A DNA stretch of 64,000 nucleotides from UBA4742 sp963785815 (GCA_963785815.1 CAWAWN010000001.1:1530001-1594000); one strand, 5' to 3'. Positions 52,938 to 62,455 are shown, counted from the first letter of the stretch. A program made the numbers and translations. The notes: a model not told the origin generated them from the sequence alone.

Positions 52938-54358
52938 GCGATCCGCTCGACCCCGCCGACATCCAGGGCAACATCCTGCGCGGCTACCACAAGCCGGTGG
53001 TCCGCCACCTGGTGCTGGGCGTGCGCGACCCGGCCGCGGCCCGGCAGTGGTTGGCCGACGCCACCGGGGGCGACGCGGCCGTCGCCCCCCAGGTGACCAC
53101 GGCCGAGCGGTGGGCCGAACCGCCGAACTGGTGCCTCAACGTGGGGCTGACCCACGCCGGCCTGGCCGCCTTGTCCGTCCCCGACGTGGTGCTGGACAGC
53201 TTCCCCGAGGAGTTCCGCCAGGGCATGGCGGCGCGGGCCGTGAAGCTGGGCGACACCGGGCCCAGCCACCCCGACACCTGGAAGCCCGAGTGGCGCGACC
53301 CCGCGGCCGTGCACCTGGTGGTGTCGGTGCACGCCGACGAGGAGGGGCACCTGGACCAGCCGTGCAACCACGTGCTCGGCGCCGCCCGCGGCACCGCCTT
53401 CGCTCCGCTGGCCCAGCTGGACGGCAGGAGCTTCCCGGACGGCGTCGTCCACTTCGGCTACGTCGACGGCATCGCCCAGCCGCGTCTGGCCGGCGTGCCC
53501 CCCGACGACACCTCGGCCCGCCCCGACCGCCAGCCCGAGGTCGAGCTGGGCGCGGTGCTGTTGGGCCACCCCACGCCGGTGGAGGGCGTGCGCTGGGAGG
53601 TGCCCCAGCCCGACGTGGTCGGCCACAACGGCTGCTTCTCCGCCTTCCGCGTGCTCGAGCAGCAGGTCGAGGCCTTCGAGCAGTTCCTCGACGACCAGGC
53701 CGACCGGCTGCTGGCCGCCAGGACCGACGTCCACCTGTTGCCGGCCGACGTCGAGCACGCCTGGGACCCGCCGGTCACGCGCCGCCAGGCCGTGCGCGAG
53801 GTGCTGGCGGCCAAGCTGCTCGGGCGGTGGCGCAACGGCGTGCCGCTGGTGCGCTCGCCCACCACGCCCACACCCCAGCCACCGATCGGGCCCGACGACC
53901 GCAACGACTTCGGCTTCGCCGAAGACCCGGACGGGCTCGCCTGCCCGATCTCCAGCCACATCCGGCGCTGCAACCCGAGAGACGCCCGCATCGTGCAGCG
54001 CAACGCCAACCACTCGCGCCGGCTGGTGCGCCGCGGCATCCCCTACGGCCCCCAGTACGCGCCGGGACAGCCCCCCGCCGAGCGCGGCCTGCTGGGGGTG
54101 TTCCTGTGCGCCAGCCTGGTCAGCCAGTTCGAGGCCGTGCAGTACGACTGGATCAACCTGGGTCTGTCCGACCCACGGGTCACCGCCACCAACGACCCGG
54201 TGGTGGGCAACAACGACCCGACCTTCAGCGTGGTGCGCATCCCCACCGCGGCCGGGCCCATCGAGATCCGCGGCTTCGGCCGCTTCGTGCACACCCGGGG
54301 CGGCGCCTACCTGTTCCTGCCCAGCCTGCGCGCCCTGCGCCACCTGGGCGGGGACTGA
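52934..54358 (+). CDS. DyP-type heme peroxidase
   Basis: 474 aa from GTG 52934. The DyP signature GxxDG appears as FGYVDGIAQPR (catalytic Asp ~177), with the proximal heme His in CPISSHIRRCNPRDARI (~342) and the distal Arg region near FGRFVHTRGGAYLFLPSLRAL. The N-terminus DPADIQGNILRGYHKP is typical of the intermediate (B/C-like) subgroup. No Tat signal, so cytoplasmic or encapsulated; no encapsulin gene is in view. Likely oxidises dyes or phenolics with H2O2. Confidence 0.92.
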   Translation: MSDPLDPADIQGNILRGYHKPVVRHLVLGVRDPAAARQWLADATGGDAAVAPQVTTAERWAEPPNWCLNVGLTHAGLAALSVPDVVLDSFPEEFRQGMAARAVKLGDTGPSHPDTWKPEWRDPAAVHLVVSVHADEEGHLDQPCNHVLGAARGTAFAPLAQLDGRSFPDGVVHFGYVDGIAQPRLAGVPPDDTSARPDRQPEVELGAVLLGHPTPVEGVRWEVPQPDVVGHNGCFSAFRVLEQQVEAFEQFLDDQADRLLAARTDVHLLPADVEHAWDPPVTRRQAVREVLAAKLLGRWRNGVPLVRSPTTPTPQPPIGPDDRNDFGFAEDPDGLACPISSHIRRCNPRDARIVQRNANHSRRLVRRGIPYGPQYAPGQPPAERGLLGVFLCASLVSQFEAVQYDWINLGLSDPRVTATNDPVVGNNDPTFSVVRIPTAAGPIEIRGFGRFVHTRGGAYLFLPSLRALRHLGGD

Positions 54359-54367
54359 AGCCCGGCC

Positions 54368-57300
54368 ATGCACGTCGAGGCCGTCGTGGTGTTGTTCACC
54401 GATCTGGTGGGATCCACCGAGCGGTCCATGGCCGAGTCGCCCGAGCGGGCCGACCAGCGCCGCCGGGCTCACTTCGCCGGGCTGCGCCAGGCCGTGGCCG
54501 AGACCGGCGGCCGCGAGGTGAAGAACCTGGGGGACGGCCTGATGGTGGTGTTCGGCTCCGCCTCGGCCGCCATCGCCTGCGCGGTGGCCATGCAGCAGGC
54601 CATCGAGGTCGACGAGCGCCGGACCGGTGGCGCCACCGCTACGGGGCTGCGGGTGGGGCTCAGCGCCGGTGAGGCGACGGTCGAGGACGGGGACTACTTC
54701 GGCGACCCGGTGATCGAGGCGGCCCGGCTGTGCGCGGCGGCCGCCGGCGGTCAGATCCTGGCCGCCGACGTGGTCCGGCTCATGGCCGGGCGGCGCAACC
54801 CCCACCGGTGCACGGCGGTGGGTGGCCTCGAGCTGAAGGGCATCCCGGGAGCGGTCGAGACGGTCGAGGTCCACTGGGAGCCGATCGGCCAGACCAGCGG
54901 GGACGTCGGCCAGCCGCCGCTGCCCGGTCGCCTGGCCGAGGCCCCCGACATCGGCGTGGTCGGCCAGGTCGACGAGCGAGGGGTGCTGAGCTCGGCCTTC
55001 GAACGGGTCCGCGGCGGGGGGCGCGAGGTTGTGCTGGTGACCGGCGAGGCCGGCGTGGGCAAGACCACGCTGGTGGCTGACGCCGCCCGGCGGGCCCACC
55101 GCGAGGGTGCCGTCGTGCTGTTCGGCTCGTGCGAGGAGGACCTGGCCACCCCCTACCAGCTGTTCGCCGAGGCGCTCGGCCACTACGTGGCCCACGCCTC
55201 CGACGAGGAGATCGACCGCCACATCGCCCAGCACGGGGCCGGGCTGGCCGCGCTGGTGCCCGAGCTGGCGGCGCGGCGACCCGCGCTGGTGGTCCCGCCC
55301 GCCACCGACGAGGACGCCGACTCCGAGCGCTACGTGCTGTTCGCGGCCGCCCTGGGCCTCATCGAGCAGATCGCGGCCGAACGACCGCTGGTGCTGGTGC
55401 TCGACGACCTCCAGTGGGCCGACCAGGGCAGCCTGCTGCTGCTGCGCCACCTGGTGGCCGCCGATCAGCCGGGGCCGGTGCTGGTGCTGGCCACCTACCG
55501 CGACGCGGCGCTGGCACCCGGCCATCCCCTGCTCGACGCGCTGGCCGCCATGCACCGCCATCCCGGCATCAGCCGACTCGAGCTCGACGGCATGGACGGC
55601 CCCGAGGTCGTGGCCTTCATGGCCGCGGCGGCCGGACATCCGCTGGACGGCTCCGCCCTCCAGCTGGCCAGCGCCGTGCACCGCGAGACCGACGGCAACG
55701 CCTTCTTCGTGGCCGAGGTGCTGCGCCACCTGGCCGAGACGGGATCCATCGTGGCCGACGACCGCGGCCGATGGCGGGCCGACGCCCCCATCGACCAGAT
55801 CCCGCTGCCCACCACCCTGCACGAGGTGGTCGGCTCGAGGGCGGGGCGGCTGAGCGAACCGGCGCGCCAGGCCCTGGCGGTGGCCGCCGTCATCGGGCGC
55901 GACTTCGACGTCGATCTGCTGGCCGCGGCGGTGGACCGACCAGCTGACCAGGTGCTGGACCTGCTCGACACGGCCATCGCCGCCGCCCTGGTGCGCGAGA
56001 GCACCGACCACGCCGGGTGGTACCGGTTCTCCCACGCCCTCGTCCAGCACGTCCTCTACGCCGACCTCGGGCTCACCCGCCGGGCCCGGCTGCACCGGGT
56101 CATCGCCGAGGCGCTCGAGGAGCTCTGCACCGGTCGGCCCGACGCCCGCATCGGGGAAAGGGCTCGGCACTGGGCCAGCACGGGCCTGGCGGCGGACACG
56201 CCCAAGGCGGTCGACTGCGCCCGCCGGGCGGGCGACGCCGCGCTGGCCGCGCTGGCCCCCTCCGACGCCCTCGACCACTATCGCCGAGCCATCGACCTGG
56301 CCGCCGACCTGCGCGCCCCCGAGCCGGCGCTGGCCGTCGACCTGGGGATCGGCCTGGGCACGGCGCAGCGCCAGGTGGGCGACCCCGCCTTCCGCAACAC
56401 GCTGCTGGAGGCGGCCCGGGGCGCGATCGCACTGGACGACACCGGCCGACTGGTGGTGGCCGCGCTGGCCAACGGCCGGGGGTGGTACAGCGCGGCCGGC
56501 CGGGTGGACGAGGAGAAGGTGGAGATCCTCCGCCAGGCCCTGGACCGGTTGCCGGACCCGACCGAGGAGCGCGCCCTGGTGCTGGCCACGCTGTGCGCCG
56601 AGCTGACCTTCGAGGGCTCGTTGGCCCAGCGCGAGGCCCTGGCCGACGAGGCGGTGGCCATCGCCCACGCCACCGGCCGCGACACCACCGTGGTGCGGGT
56701 CCTGAACCACGTGGTCTTCCCCCTGCTGGTGCCGTCCCAGCTCGAGGCGGGCCTGGCCCGCACAGCCGAGGCGCTCGAGCGGGCCCGCCGGCTCGGCGAT
56801 CCCCTGCTGTTGTGGTTCGCGGCCATGTACCGGGCCACGGTGGCCACCCGGGCCGGCGACGTGGAGGAGGTCGACCGGTGCTACGCCCTGGCCGGCGAGC
56901 TGGCCCGGCGGCTCGACCAGCCGTCGGTGAACTGGGAGTACACCTTCCACCTGGCCAAGCGGGCGCAGATCGCCGGCGACGTCGAGGAGGCCGAGCGGCT
57001 GGCGGGCGAGGCGCTGCCCATCGGGATCGAGAGCGGCCAGCCCGACGCCGAGACCTTCTTCGGGGTGCAGCTGGCTGCGGTCAGCTGGCAGCGCGGCACC
57101 ATGGGCGACCTGGCACCGCTGCTGGAGCAGATGGTGGTCGACTCCCCCGGCCTGCCCACCCTCAAGGCGTCGCTGGCCCTGGCCTACGCCGAGCAGGACC
57201 GCCTCGACGAGGCCGAGCGGGTGCTCGACGAGTTCGCGGCCACGGGCTACGACCTGCCGGTCGACGCGGCCTGGCTCAACGGCATGACCGAGTACGCCGA

Positions 57301-57688
57301 GGCGGCCATCGCCTGCGCACATCCGGGCCACGCCGAGGCCCTGGCCGAGCGTCTGTCGCCGTGGGCCGACCAGTTCTCGAGCGCGGGTGGGCTGACGGCT
57401 GAGGGACCGGTGCGCATGGTGCTGGGCGGGCTGGCCGCGGTCCGCGGGTTGGTGGACGAGGCCGACGAGCACTTCGCCCGGTCGACGGCGTGGTGCGAGC
57501 GGGTCGGAGCCCGGTTCTTCGCCGCCCGCACCGCCCTGTTGTGGGGCCAGATGATGGCCGCCGACGACGACCCGAATCGGCGATCGCGGGCTCGGGGGCT
57601 GCTCGAGCAGGCCCGGGCCGAGGGAGCCGAGCGTGGCTACACCGGCGTCGAACGCCGGGCCGCGGCCGAGTTGGCCAAGCTCCGATAG
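54368..57688 (+). CDS. Class III nucleotide cyclase - AAA ATPase - TPR-like regulator
   Basis: 1106 aa. Residues ~1-170: class III cyclase homology (VVVLFTDLVGSTERSM, VKNLGDGLMVVF, GLRVGLSAGEATVEDGDYFG). The metal Asp in FTDLVGST and GDGL are present, so it may be active. Residues ~205-500: an AAA/STAND-like ATPase (VLVTGEAGVGKTTLVADA, LVLVLDDLQWADQGSLLLLR). The remaining ~600 are helical TPR-like repeats without an HTH output. It starts 9 bp after DyP. Probably senses a ligand for the peroxidase run and makes a cyclic nucleotide; inferred. Confidence 0.88.
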   Translation: MHVEAVVVLFTDLVGSTERSMAESPERADQRRRAHFAGLRQAVAETGGREVKNLGDGLMVVFGSASAAIACAVAMQQAIEVDERRTGGATATGLRVGLSAGEATVEDGDYFGDPVIEAARLCAAAAGGQILAADVVRLMAGRRNPHRCTAVGGLELKGIPGAVETVEVHWEPIGQTSGDVGQPPLPGRLAEAPDIGVVGQVDERGVLSSAFERVRGGGREVVLVTGEAGVGKTTLVADAARRAHREGAVVLFGSCEEDLATPYQLFAEALGHYVAHASDEEIDRHIAQHGAGLAALVPELAARRPALVVPPATDEDADSERYVLFAAALGLIEQIAAERPLVLVLDDLQWADQGSLLLLRHLVAADQPGPVLVLATYRDAALAPGHPLLDALAAMHRHPGISRLELDGMDGPEVVAFMAAAAGHPLDGSALQLASAVHRETDGNAFFVAEVLRHLAETGSIVADDRGRWRADAPIDQIPLPTTLHEVVGSRAGRLSEPARQALAVAAVIGRDFDVDLLAAAVDRPADQVLDLLDTAIAAALVRESTDHAGWYRFSHALVQHVLYADLGLTRRARLHRVIAEALEELCTGRPDARIGERARHWASTGLAADTPKAVDCARRAGDAALAALAPSDALDHYRRAIDLAADLRAPEPALAVDLGIGLGTAQRQVGDPAFRNTLLEAARGAIALDDTGRLVVAALANGRGWYSAAGRVDEEKVEILRQALDRLPDPTEERALVLATLCAELTFEGSLAQREALADEAVAIAHATGRDTTVVRVLNHVVFPLLVPSQLEAGLARTAEALERARRLGDPLLLWFAAMYRATVATRAGDVEEVDRCYALAGELARRLDQPSVNWEYTFHLAKRAQIAGDVEEAERLAGEALPIGIESGQPDAETFFGVQLAAVSWQRGTMGDLAPLLEQMVVDSPGLPTLKASLALAYAEQDRLDEAERVLDEFAATGYDLPVDAAWLNGMTEYAEAAIACAHPGHAEALAERLSPWADQFSSAGGLTAEGPVRMVLGGLAAVRGLVDEADEHFARSTAWCERVGARFFAARTALLWGQMMAADDDPNRRSRARGLLEQARAEGAERGYTGVERRAAAELAKLR

Positions 57689-57823
57689 GACGCCTGGTCC
57701 CGACCTGTGGGTGCAGACCGCCGATCCCACCAGCGCCGGACGGCCAGATCCGGGCCACTACGCTGACACCCTTCACGCAGAGGTCGGCGCGCACGTTCAC
57801 GCGGCACCGCACGCGGAAGCCCC

Positions 57824-57896
57824 GCCCTCGTAGCTCAGGGGATAGAGCATCGGTTTCCTAAACCGTGCGCGGAGGTTCGAGTCCTCCCGGGGGCAC
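57824..57896 (+). tRNA. tRNA-Arg (anticodon CCT)
   Basis: Cloverleaf: acceptor GCCCTCG pairs with CGGGGGC (one G-T pair); D arm GCTC...GAGC; anticodon loop TTCCTAA with anticodon CCT; T arm GGAGG-TTCGAGT-CCTCC; discriminator A. CC follows in the DNA, but a complete CCA is not encoded. The 3' end is the usual integration site for tyrosine-recombinase elements, and an integrase gene begins 92 bp downstream. Confidence 0.93.
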
Positions 57897-57975
57897 CCTA
57901 GTCACACAAGGGATCGCGGTCATCCACAGCCCTGTGGTTGACCAAAATCCCATCACGCATCCCACAATCCTGGTG

Positions 57976-57981
57976 TAGCCT
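57976..57981 (+). promoter_or_regulatory. -10 box of the integrase gene (leaderless type)
   Basis: TAGCCT, six bases (cccggg) before ATG 57988. The integrase thus uses the same promoter design as the host genes. Confidence 0.5.
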
Positions 57982-57987
57982 CCCGGG

Positions 57988-59155
57988 ATGAGCGGCAGCG
58001 ACGGCAGGCGAAGGCGGACAAGGGCGTCCGGGAGACTTCGGCCCGGGCGTGTGGGAGATCCGGATCTACTCGGGCTCGACCTGAAGGGCCGTCGCAAGCA
58101 GCGGTCGAGGACGTCATCCGCGGCACCTACCGAGCGGCCTCAGAAGGAGCGGGCCAAGTTGATGGTCGAGCTGCAGCACGAGGTGCCCGATGTCGACGGT
58201 CCGATCAACTTCGCCGAACTCGCCGAGCGTTGGTATCGACACGGCTCGGCGAGCTGGAAGGTCCGCACGGCCGACGGGTACCGCCGCCTCCTCGACCAGC
58301 GGGTGCTGCCGGCCATGGGCCGACGCCGGCTCGAGAAGATCCGGGCGGTCGACCTCGACAGCCTCTACGTCGCCTTCATCGACGATGGGCTCAGCCCGTC
58401 ATCCGTGCAACGGATCCATGCCGTGATCCGGGCCGTGTTCAACGCGGGGGTGCGTTGGGAGCTGATCGCCAAGAACCCGGCCGACCGGGCTCGGCCGCCT
58501 CGGGAGTACCGCCGCGAGATCGCCCCGCCGACCATCGAGCAGATCCAGAAGCTGCTGGCCGCCGCCCGCAAGGCGGACGAGACCTTCGGGGCCGCCGCGT
58601 GGGTGGCCACGTTCACGGGGATCCGTCGGGGCGAGCTGGTGGCCTTGCGTTGGACCGACGTGGCCCTCGACCGCCAGGAGCTGGTGGTCGCGCGGTCGGT
58701 GGCCCAGATCGGCCAGGAGCTCATCGAGGAGACGACCAAGACCCATGCCAAGCGGCTGGTGTCGCTCGACGACCTGACGCTTGCGAGTGCTGACCGACCT
58801 GCGGGCGACCCAGGAGAAGCGGTGCCAGGCGCTGCTGGGGCGTGACCTGCCGGAGGACGCGTACATCTTCACCCACGAGCCCGACGGGTCGGTCTGCTGG
58901 ATGCCCAGCTACGTGACCCAGCGCTGGGCGCGGCTGGCAACGCGACAGGGCATCCCCTGTCGCTGGCACGATCTGCGTCACGCCATGGGCTCGATCATGC
59001 TCGACGCCGGCGTCCCGCTCCCGGCAGTGAGCAAGCGGCTCGGTCACCAGCGCGTCTCGACGACGTCGGACATCTACGCCCACACGCTCACCGGTGCCGA
59101 CCGCCAGGCCGCCGACATCATGGCCGAGCGCATGGCCAAGACCTCAGCCGGCTGA
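57988..59155 (+). pseudogene. Tyrosine recombinase (phage-type integrase), frameshifted
   Basis: The core domain is readable: INFAELAERWYRHGSASWKVR (N-terminal SAM-like), catalytic Arg in FTGIRRGELVALRW, KTHAKRLVSL, then in another frame RWHDLRHAMGSIML (HxxR), LGHQRVSTTSDIYAH (His and Tyr). All catalytic residues are present. However, the first ~50 codons change frame several times (pieces KADKGVRETS, VWEIRIYSG, DLKGRRKQRSRT in different frames) and one more break lies near 58780. It is probably inactive. Its position next to tRNA-Arg marks the element's left end. Confidence 0.8.
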
Positions 59156-59350
59156 GCCTTCGAGCCACTGGGTCACCTGGTAGCGGGAGAACATCAGCCG
59201 GGGCCCGACCTTCACCGGGGCGACCGGCGTCTCCTCGGCGGCGATCCACCGGTAGAGCGTCGACGGCGTGCACCGGAAGAACGGCGCCGCCTCAGCCACC
59301 GTCATCAACTCCGGCAGGTTCTCCAGGCGCGCGCCCATCTGTCGGATCAT
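59144..59350 (-). CDS. Excisionase-like helix-turn-helix protein
   Basis: 68 aa. ELMTVAEAAPFFRCTPSTLYRWIAA is a MerR/excisionase-type winged HTH (HTH_17 pattern), followed by VKVGPRLMFSRYQVTQWLE. Convergent with the integrase gene and overlapping it by 12 bp. It probably directs excision or regulates the element. Confidence 0.78.
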   Translation of the reverse strand: MIRQMGARLENLPELMTVAEAAPFFRCTPSTLYRWIAAEETPVAPVKVGPRLMFSRYQVTQWLEGSAG

Positions 59351-59531
59351 CGGTCAGCGGGGCGAGGTCGTGCTGGACAGAGGTCATCGACCCAGGAGAA
59401 GCGCGTCGCAGCGGAAGAACGCGACGCACCCCATCTAGTGAAGGTTGAGCGCTTACCCTCGGTAAAGCCCTCGAACTTGAACCCCCGAGGACCGTGTTGC
59501 CCGTGGCGACTCGACCGGGTCTGCTGTGGTC

Positions 59532-60480
59532 TCATCCGCTCGGGGGGTGCTGGTCCATCTCGGTGAGCGCCTGTCGGATCGCGACCAACTCGTTGACGAC
59601 TGACTCGACGACGCTGTCGACCTCGGCGGCGTCGTTCAGCGCATGGGGCCGAGCGGAGAGTTCGATCACGCGAGCGGCGACCTCGCCGAGGCGAGCGTTC
59701 AACAGAACCAGCTCGTTGTAGGTGGAAGAGACCTCGCCCTCGATGCGCGTCGCGGTGTCGAGTTGGGCCTGAAGTGATTCCGCGGCCTGGGTGAGGGCCG
59801 GGTTCGCCTGACGCTGCTGAAGCCGGCTGAGCTGTTGGGCGATCGCCACGGTGTCGATGCGGGCGAGTGCTTTGGTCAGCCGTTGCCCTCCCTGGGCGAC
59901 CTGCCAACACTCGGTCAGGCCAGTGTCGACGCTGTCAGCCACGGCCTGCAGCCGGTCCTGCATGGGTCCGGGAGCGGTGTCGGCCACGGTGGTCACGATT
60001 TCTCTTTGCAACGTGAGGGCTTGTGACACGAACGACCGCCATGGGTCCTCGACCGTCCCCGGTGTGATCGTCGAAGTCGGTGGGAACCCGGAGGTTGGAG
60101 TCAGGTCCTGAGGCGATGCCAGGAAGGCAAGCCACTCGCGGTTGATGATCAAGGCGTGAACGGTGCCCCCGATCCAAACCGCCAAGAAGAAGAGAGTCCC
60201 GATGGTGCTCTGCCAGCCAGTCGGACGGGATGATCCGTCGGCTGCCTTCGGGGCCGTGTCGACGAGCAGGAAGTAGAGGACGAAGGCAAGGCCGTAGAAC
60301 GCGGCAGCGACGATCCACGAGCGTTGCTTGGCCTTGACCCCGACGTAGAGAAACGACGCCCAAGTGAAGACCCCGCAGCACCCGAAGTGCCGGCAGCATC
60401 CACATGGAGTTGCGTCGACGCCAGTCCCGCTCTTCGAGAAGGACCGCCTCGTTTTCTGCCATCCCTTGCCCTCTGCTCAT
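59532..60480 (-). CDS. Island membrane protein with C-terminal coiled coil (one frame break)
   Basis: From ATG 60480 (or 60462) the N-terminus reads MAENEAVLLEERDWRRRNSM, then WMLP. Near 60385-60395 the sequence moves to another frame (GCCGVFTWASFLYVGVKAKQ) and continues to 59532. Three hydrophobic segments follow (WASFLYVGVKAKQRSWIVAA, FYGLAFVLYFLLVDT, STIGTLFFLAVWIGGTVHAL). A long cytoplasmic helical tail comes next (ALTLQREIVTTVADTAPG, IAQQLSRLQQRQANPALTQA, EGEVSSTYNELVLLNARLGE). Function unknown. GC content is lower than in the chromosomal genes. Confidence 0.6.
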
Positions 60481-60726
60481 ATGTTCGCCGATGTCCCGCC
60501 CGCGACCATGGGTTCTGCTCGACAGTGAGTACAGGGCCACTGTGACGAGCGGGCTCGCGTGGCCGGCCATGTCAGTTGCATCAGCCCGCCACCGGTGGAG
60601 ATGTCAGACCGATTTCTCGCCAGAGCTCACCTGCCGGGTCCTCCAACGGCACATCGATGACGGTGCAACGCGGCCCGCTGCCGAGCTTCGATACGGCGTT
60701 TCACTGGCAAAGTCGTGGCGCGGAAG

Positions 60727-61098
60727 TCACCCCCGGGCCGACGGCGGTTCGGTCTTGTCCCAGACGCTCTCGAACTCGTCGGCGATCTCATGCCAGATCC
60801 GCTGGCGACCATCCTCAAGCGAGTTGATTCCATCGGCCCAGGGCCCGAGGAGGACGAAGTCGTGTGGGATGACTCTGCCGGCCGCGTCTCGCCTTCCTTC
60901 AGGATCTGGGAAGCGCAACGCCACCTTGTCGGCGACCCGACGCCAGGCTTCCGGCTGATCCCCGACCTCCGAGAAGGTGGCTTCGTAGACGCCGAGCGGG
61001 TCCACGAGTCCGCCCTTGCGAAGAAACCGGAAGCCCCAGGTTCGCCCACGAGTGGCCCAGATGAATCTGGCGCTTTCGTCTGTCGGACGCAAGCTCAT
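60727..61098 (-). CDS. Small partner protein of the island GTPase, unknown function
   Basis: 123 aa from ATG 61098, overlapping the GTPase stop. SARFIWATRGRTWGFRFLRKGG, DPLGVYEATFSEV, KVALRFPDPEGRRDAAGR and IPHDFVLLGPWADGINSLED. No domain recognised; soluble. The translational coupling suggests a complex with, or regulation of, the GTPase. Confidence 0.62.
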   Translation of the reverse strand: MSLRPTDESARFIWATRGRTWGFRFLRKGGLVDPLGVYEATFSEVGDQPEAWRRVADKVALRFPDPEGRRDAAGRVIPHDFVLLGPWADGINSLEDGRQRIWHEIADEFESVWDKTEPPSARG

Positions 61099-62252
61099 CT
61101 TCGGCTCCTGAGAAGGATCCGCTTCTCTTCGCCCTCATCCAGGTCCAGCCCGAAGCGGGTCAGCACAGCTGCCATGTAGTCCTTCTTGGCGCGGGCTTCG
61201 GAGTTCATCTTCTTGAGTTGGTCGCCGCCGAGCTTGGCCGCAGAGCTCATCGCAGCGTTCACGCCTTCGCGACCGACCAACGCCACGAGGCGGCCTTTGA
61301 GGCCCGCGAACTTGGCCTTGCCGATCAACGCGGCAGCCAGAGCAGCAGCGCCGTCCAGCAACTCCTCGGCCACCTTCGCAGGGACTTGCTTCCGCTCGGC
61401 CCACCTGATGTGTCGCTCGAAGGGGAGCATGGCGGCCAAGGGCAGGATCAGGTCGAGGCCGATGCGCTCGGTCACCTCGATCTTGTTCGGCTCGAACTTC
61501 GCCGACGAAAGCCTCACGAAGTCCTCGCCCACGGCGAGGGCGTCGGGGGAATCCACGAGCCCCTCCAGCACCTTGCGCAGCTCGTCAAGGTCAGCGGAAG
61601 CCTTGCTGATGACGAGATCTCTGAACCCGAAGACATCGAGCTCCGGCAGCAGATCAGCCTTCGACAACGCCAAGATCCAGATCCGCGGAAACCTGACCAG
61701 TGGTTTGCCGTCCTCCAACAGTTGATCCTCGAGCCTCAGCAGTCCGGTGCGGAAACTACCCAGCAACGACTTCAGGTACCGCTCTTCTTCTCCCGCGTTG
61801 TCCAGCAACCGCTGACCATCGACGAGCAAGAACGCGACATCAGAGCCGAGCAGAGACCTGAACGTGGCAACCCTGCGCTGGGCCTCCTCTGGGTCGCTCA
61901 CGTCCTCCTCGAACCACTCCCCGGGGTAGTCGTGCCAGACGAGGCGCAAGGCGTCGAATGGCTTGGGACTGTTCGCCTCGGCCCCCTTGTCCCTCAGCTT
62001 CACTGAGAATGCGTAGGACGTGGACGAGAACCGGGTGAGCCCAGGGCGGCGCGAATCCTTCATGCCCAGGTAGTTCGCATGCAGTCGGTGGCCCTGACCA
62101 GTGTCGTCCGCCGTGACATTGAACAGACTCGAGTTCCAGAACTCAGGCTCCTGCGTGGCCCCGTAGAAGGAGGAGACCAGGACGGTCTTGCCGCTGCCGC
62201 TCTCGCCGAACACTGCGATGTGCTGCTCAAGCATTCTGGGTCGGAGTTGCAT
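61095..62252 (-). CDS. TRAFAC-like P-loop GTPase of the island
   Basis: 385 aa. Walker A/G1 HIAVFGESGSGKTVLVSSFY at residues ~12-30, G3-like RLVWHDYPGEWF (D-x-x-G), and G4-like WILALSKADLLPE (S/N-K-x-D). A helical C-terminal half follows with Ala-rich segments (LLDGAAALAAALIGKAKFAG). GTPases of this kind (double-GTPase-like families) have been linked to bacterial conflict systems; this assignment is by motif only. Coupled to the small partner; the coiled-coil membrane protein lies 246 bp downstream of that. Confidence 0.75.
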   Translation of the reverse strand: MQLRPRMLEQHIAVFGESGSGKTVLVSSFYGATQEPEFWNSSLFNVTADDTGQGHRLHANYLGMKDSRRPGLTRFSSTSYAFSVKLRDKGAEANSPKPFDALRLVWHDYPGEWFEEDVSDPEEAQRRVATFRSLLGSDVAFLLVDGQRLLDNAGEEERYLKSLLGSFRTGLLRLEDQLLEDGKPLVRFPRIWILALSKADLLPELDVFGFRDLVISKASADLDELRKVLEGLVDSPDALAVGEDFVRLSSAKFEPNKIEVTERIGLDLILPLAAMLPFERHIRWAERKQVPAKVAEELLDGAAALAAALIGKAKFAGLKGRLVALVGREGVNAAMSSAAKLGGDQLKKMNSEARAKKDYMAAVLTRFGLDLDEGEEKRILLRSRR

Positions 62253-62455
62253 GTGAGGAACGTAATCGGGCGCAGACCAGTGCGGGACCGTCGAGCCAGG
62301 CTCCTCCCGACGAGCCAGCGGGCGTCATTCGAGACCTACCCTCTTCGTCCGCGATGTCCAACCTCAAGCAACCACTCAAGATCTCGTGTGACACAGACTC
62401 CCCGCTCCCTTCGGGCAGCGGACGGCGGTCCCCCGCCCGCTGCTTGACACGTAAG
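62253..62455. other. Intergenic region between GTPase and insertion sequence
   Basis: About 200 bp upstream of the GTPase ATG. It should hold the GTPase promoter; no clear -10/-35 pair, repeat or gene was seen. Confidence 0.4.

Noticed and set aside
52883..57730. A 1615-codon open frame on the minus strand
   Set aside because: It is antisense to the DyP and cyclase genes. Its translation is His/Gln/Gly/Val-rich low-complexity typical of GC-rich shadow frames, with no domain motifs.
59347..59910. A 187-codon minus-strand open frame
   Set aside because: It overlaps the coiled-coil membrane protein in another frame. Its translation is Arg/Gly-rich and lacks the helical pattern of the real product.
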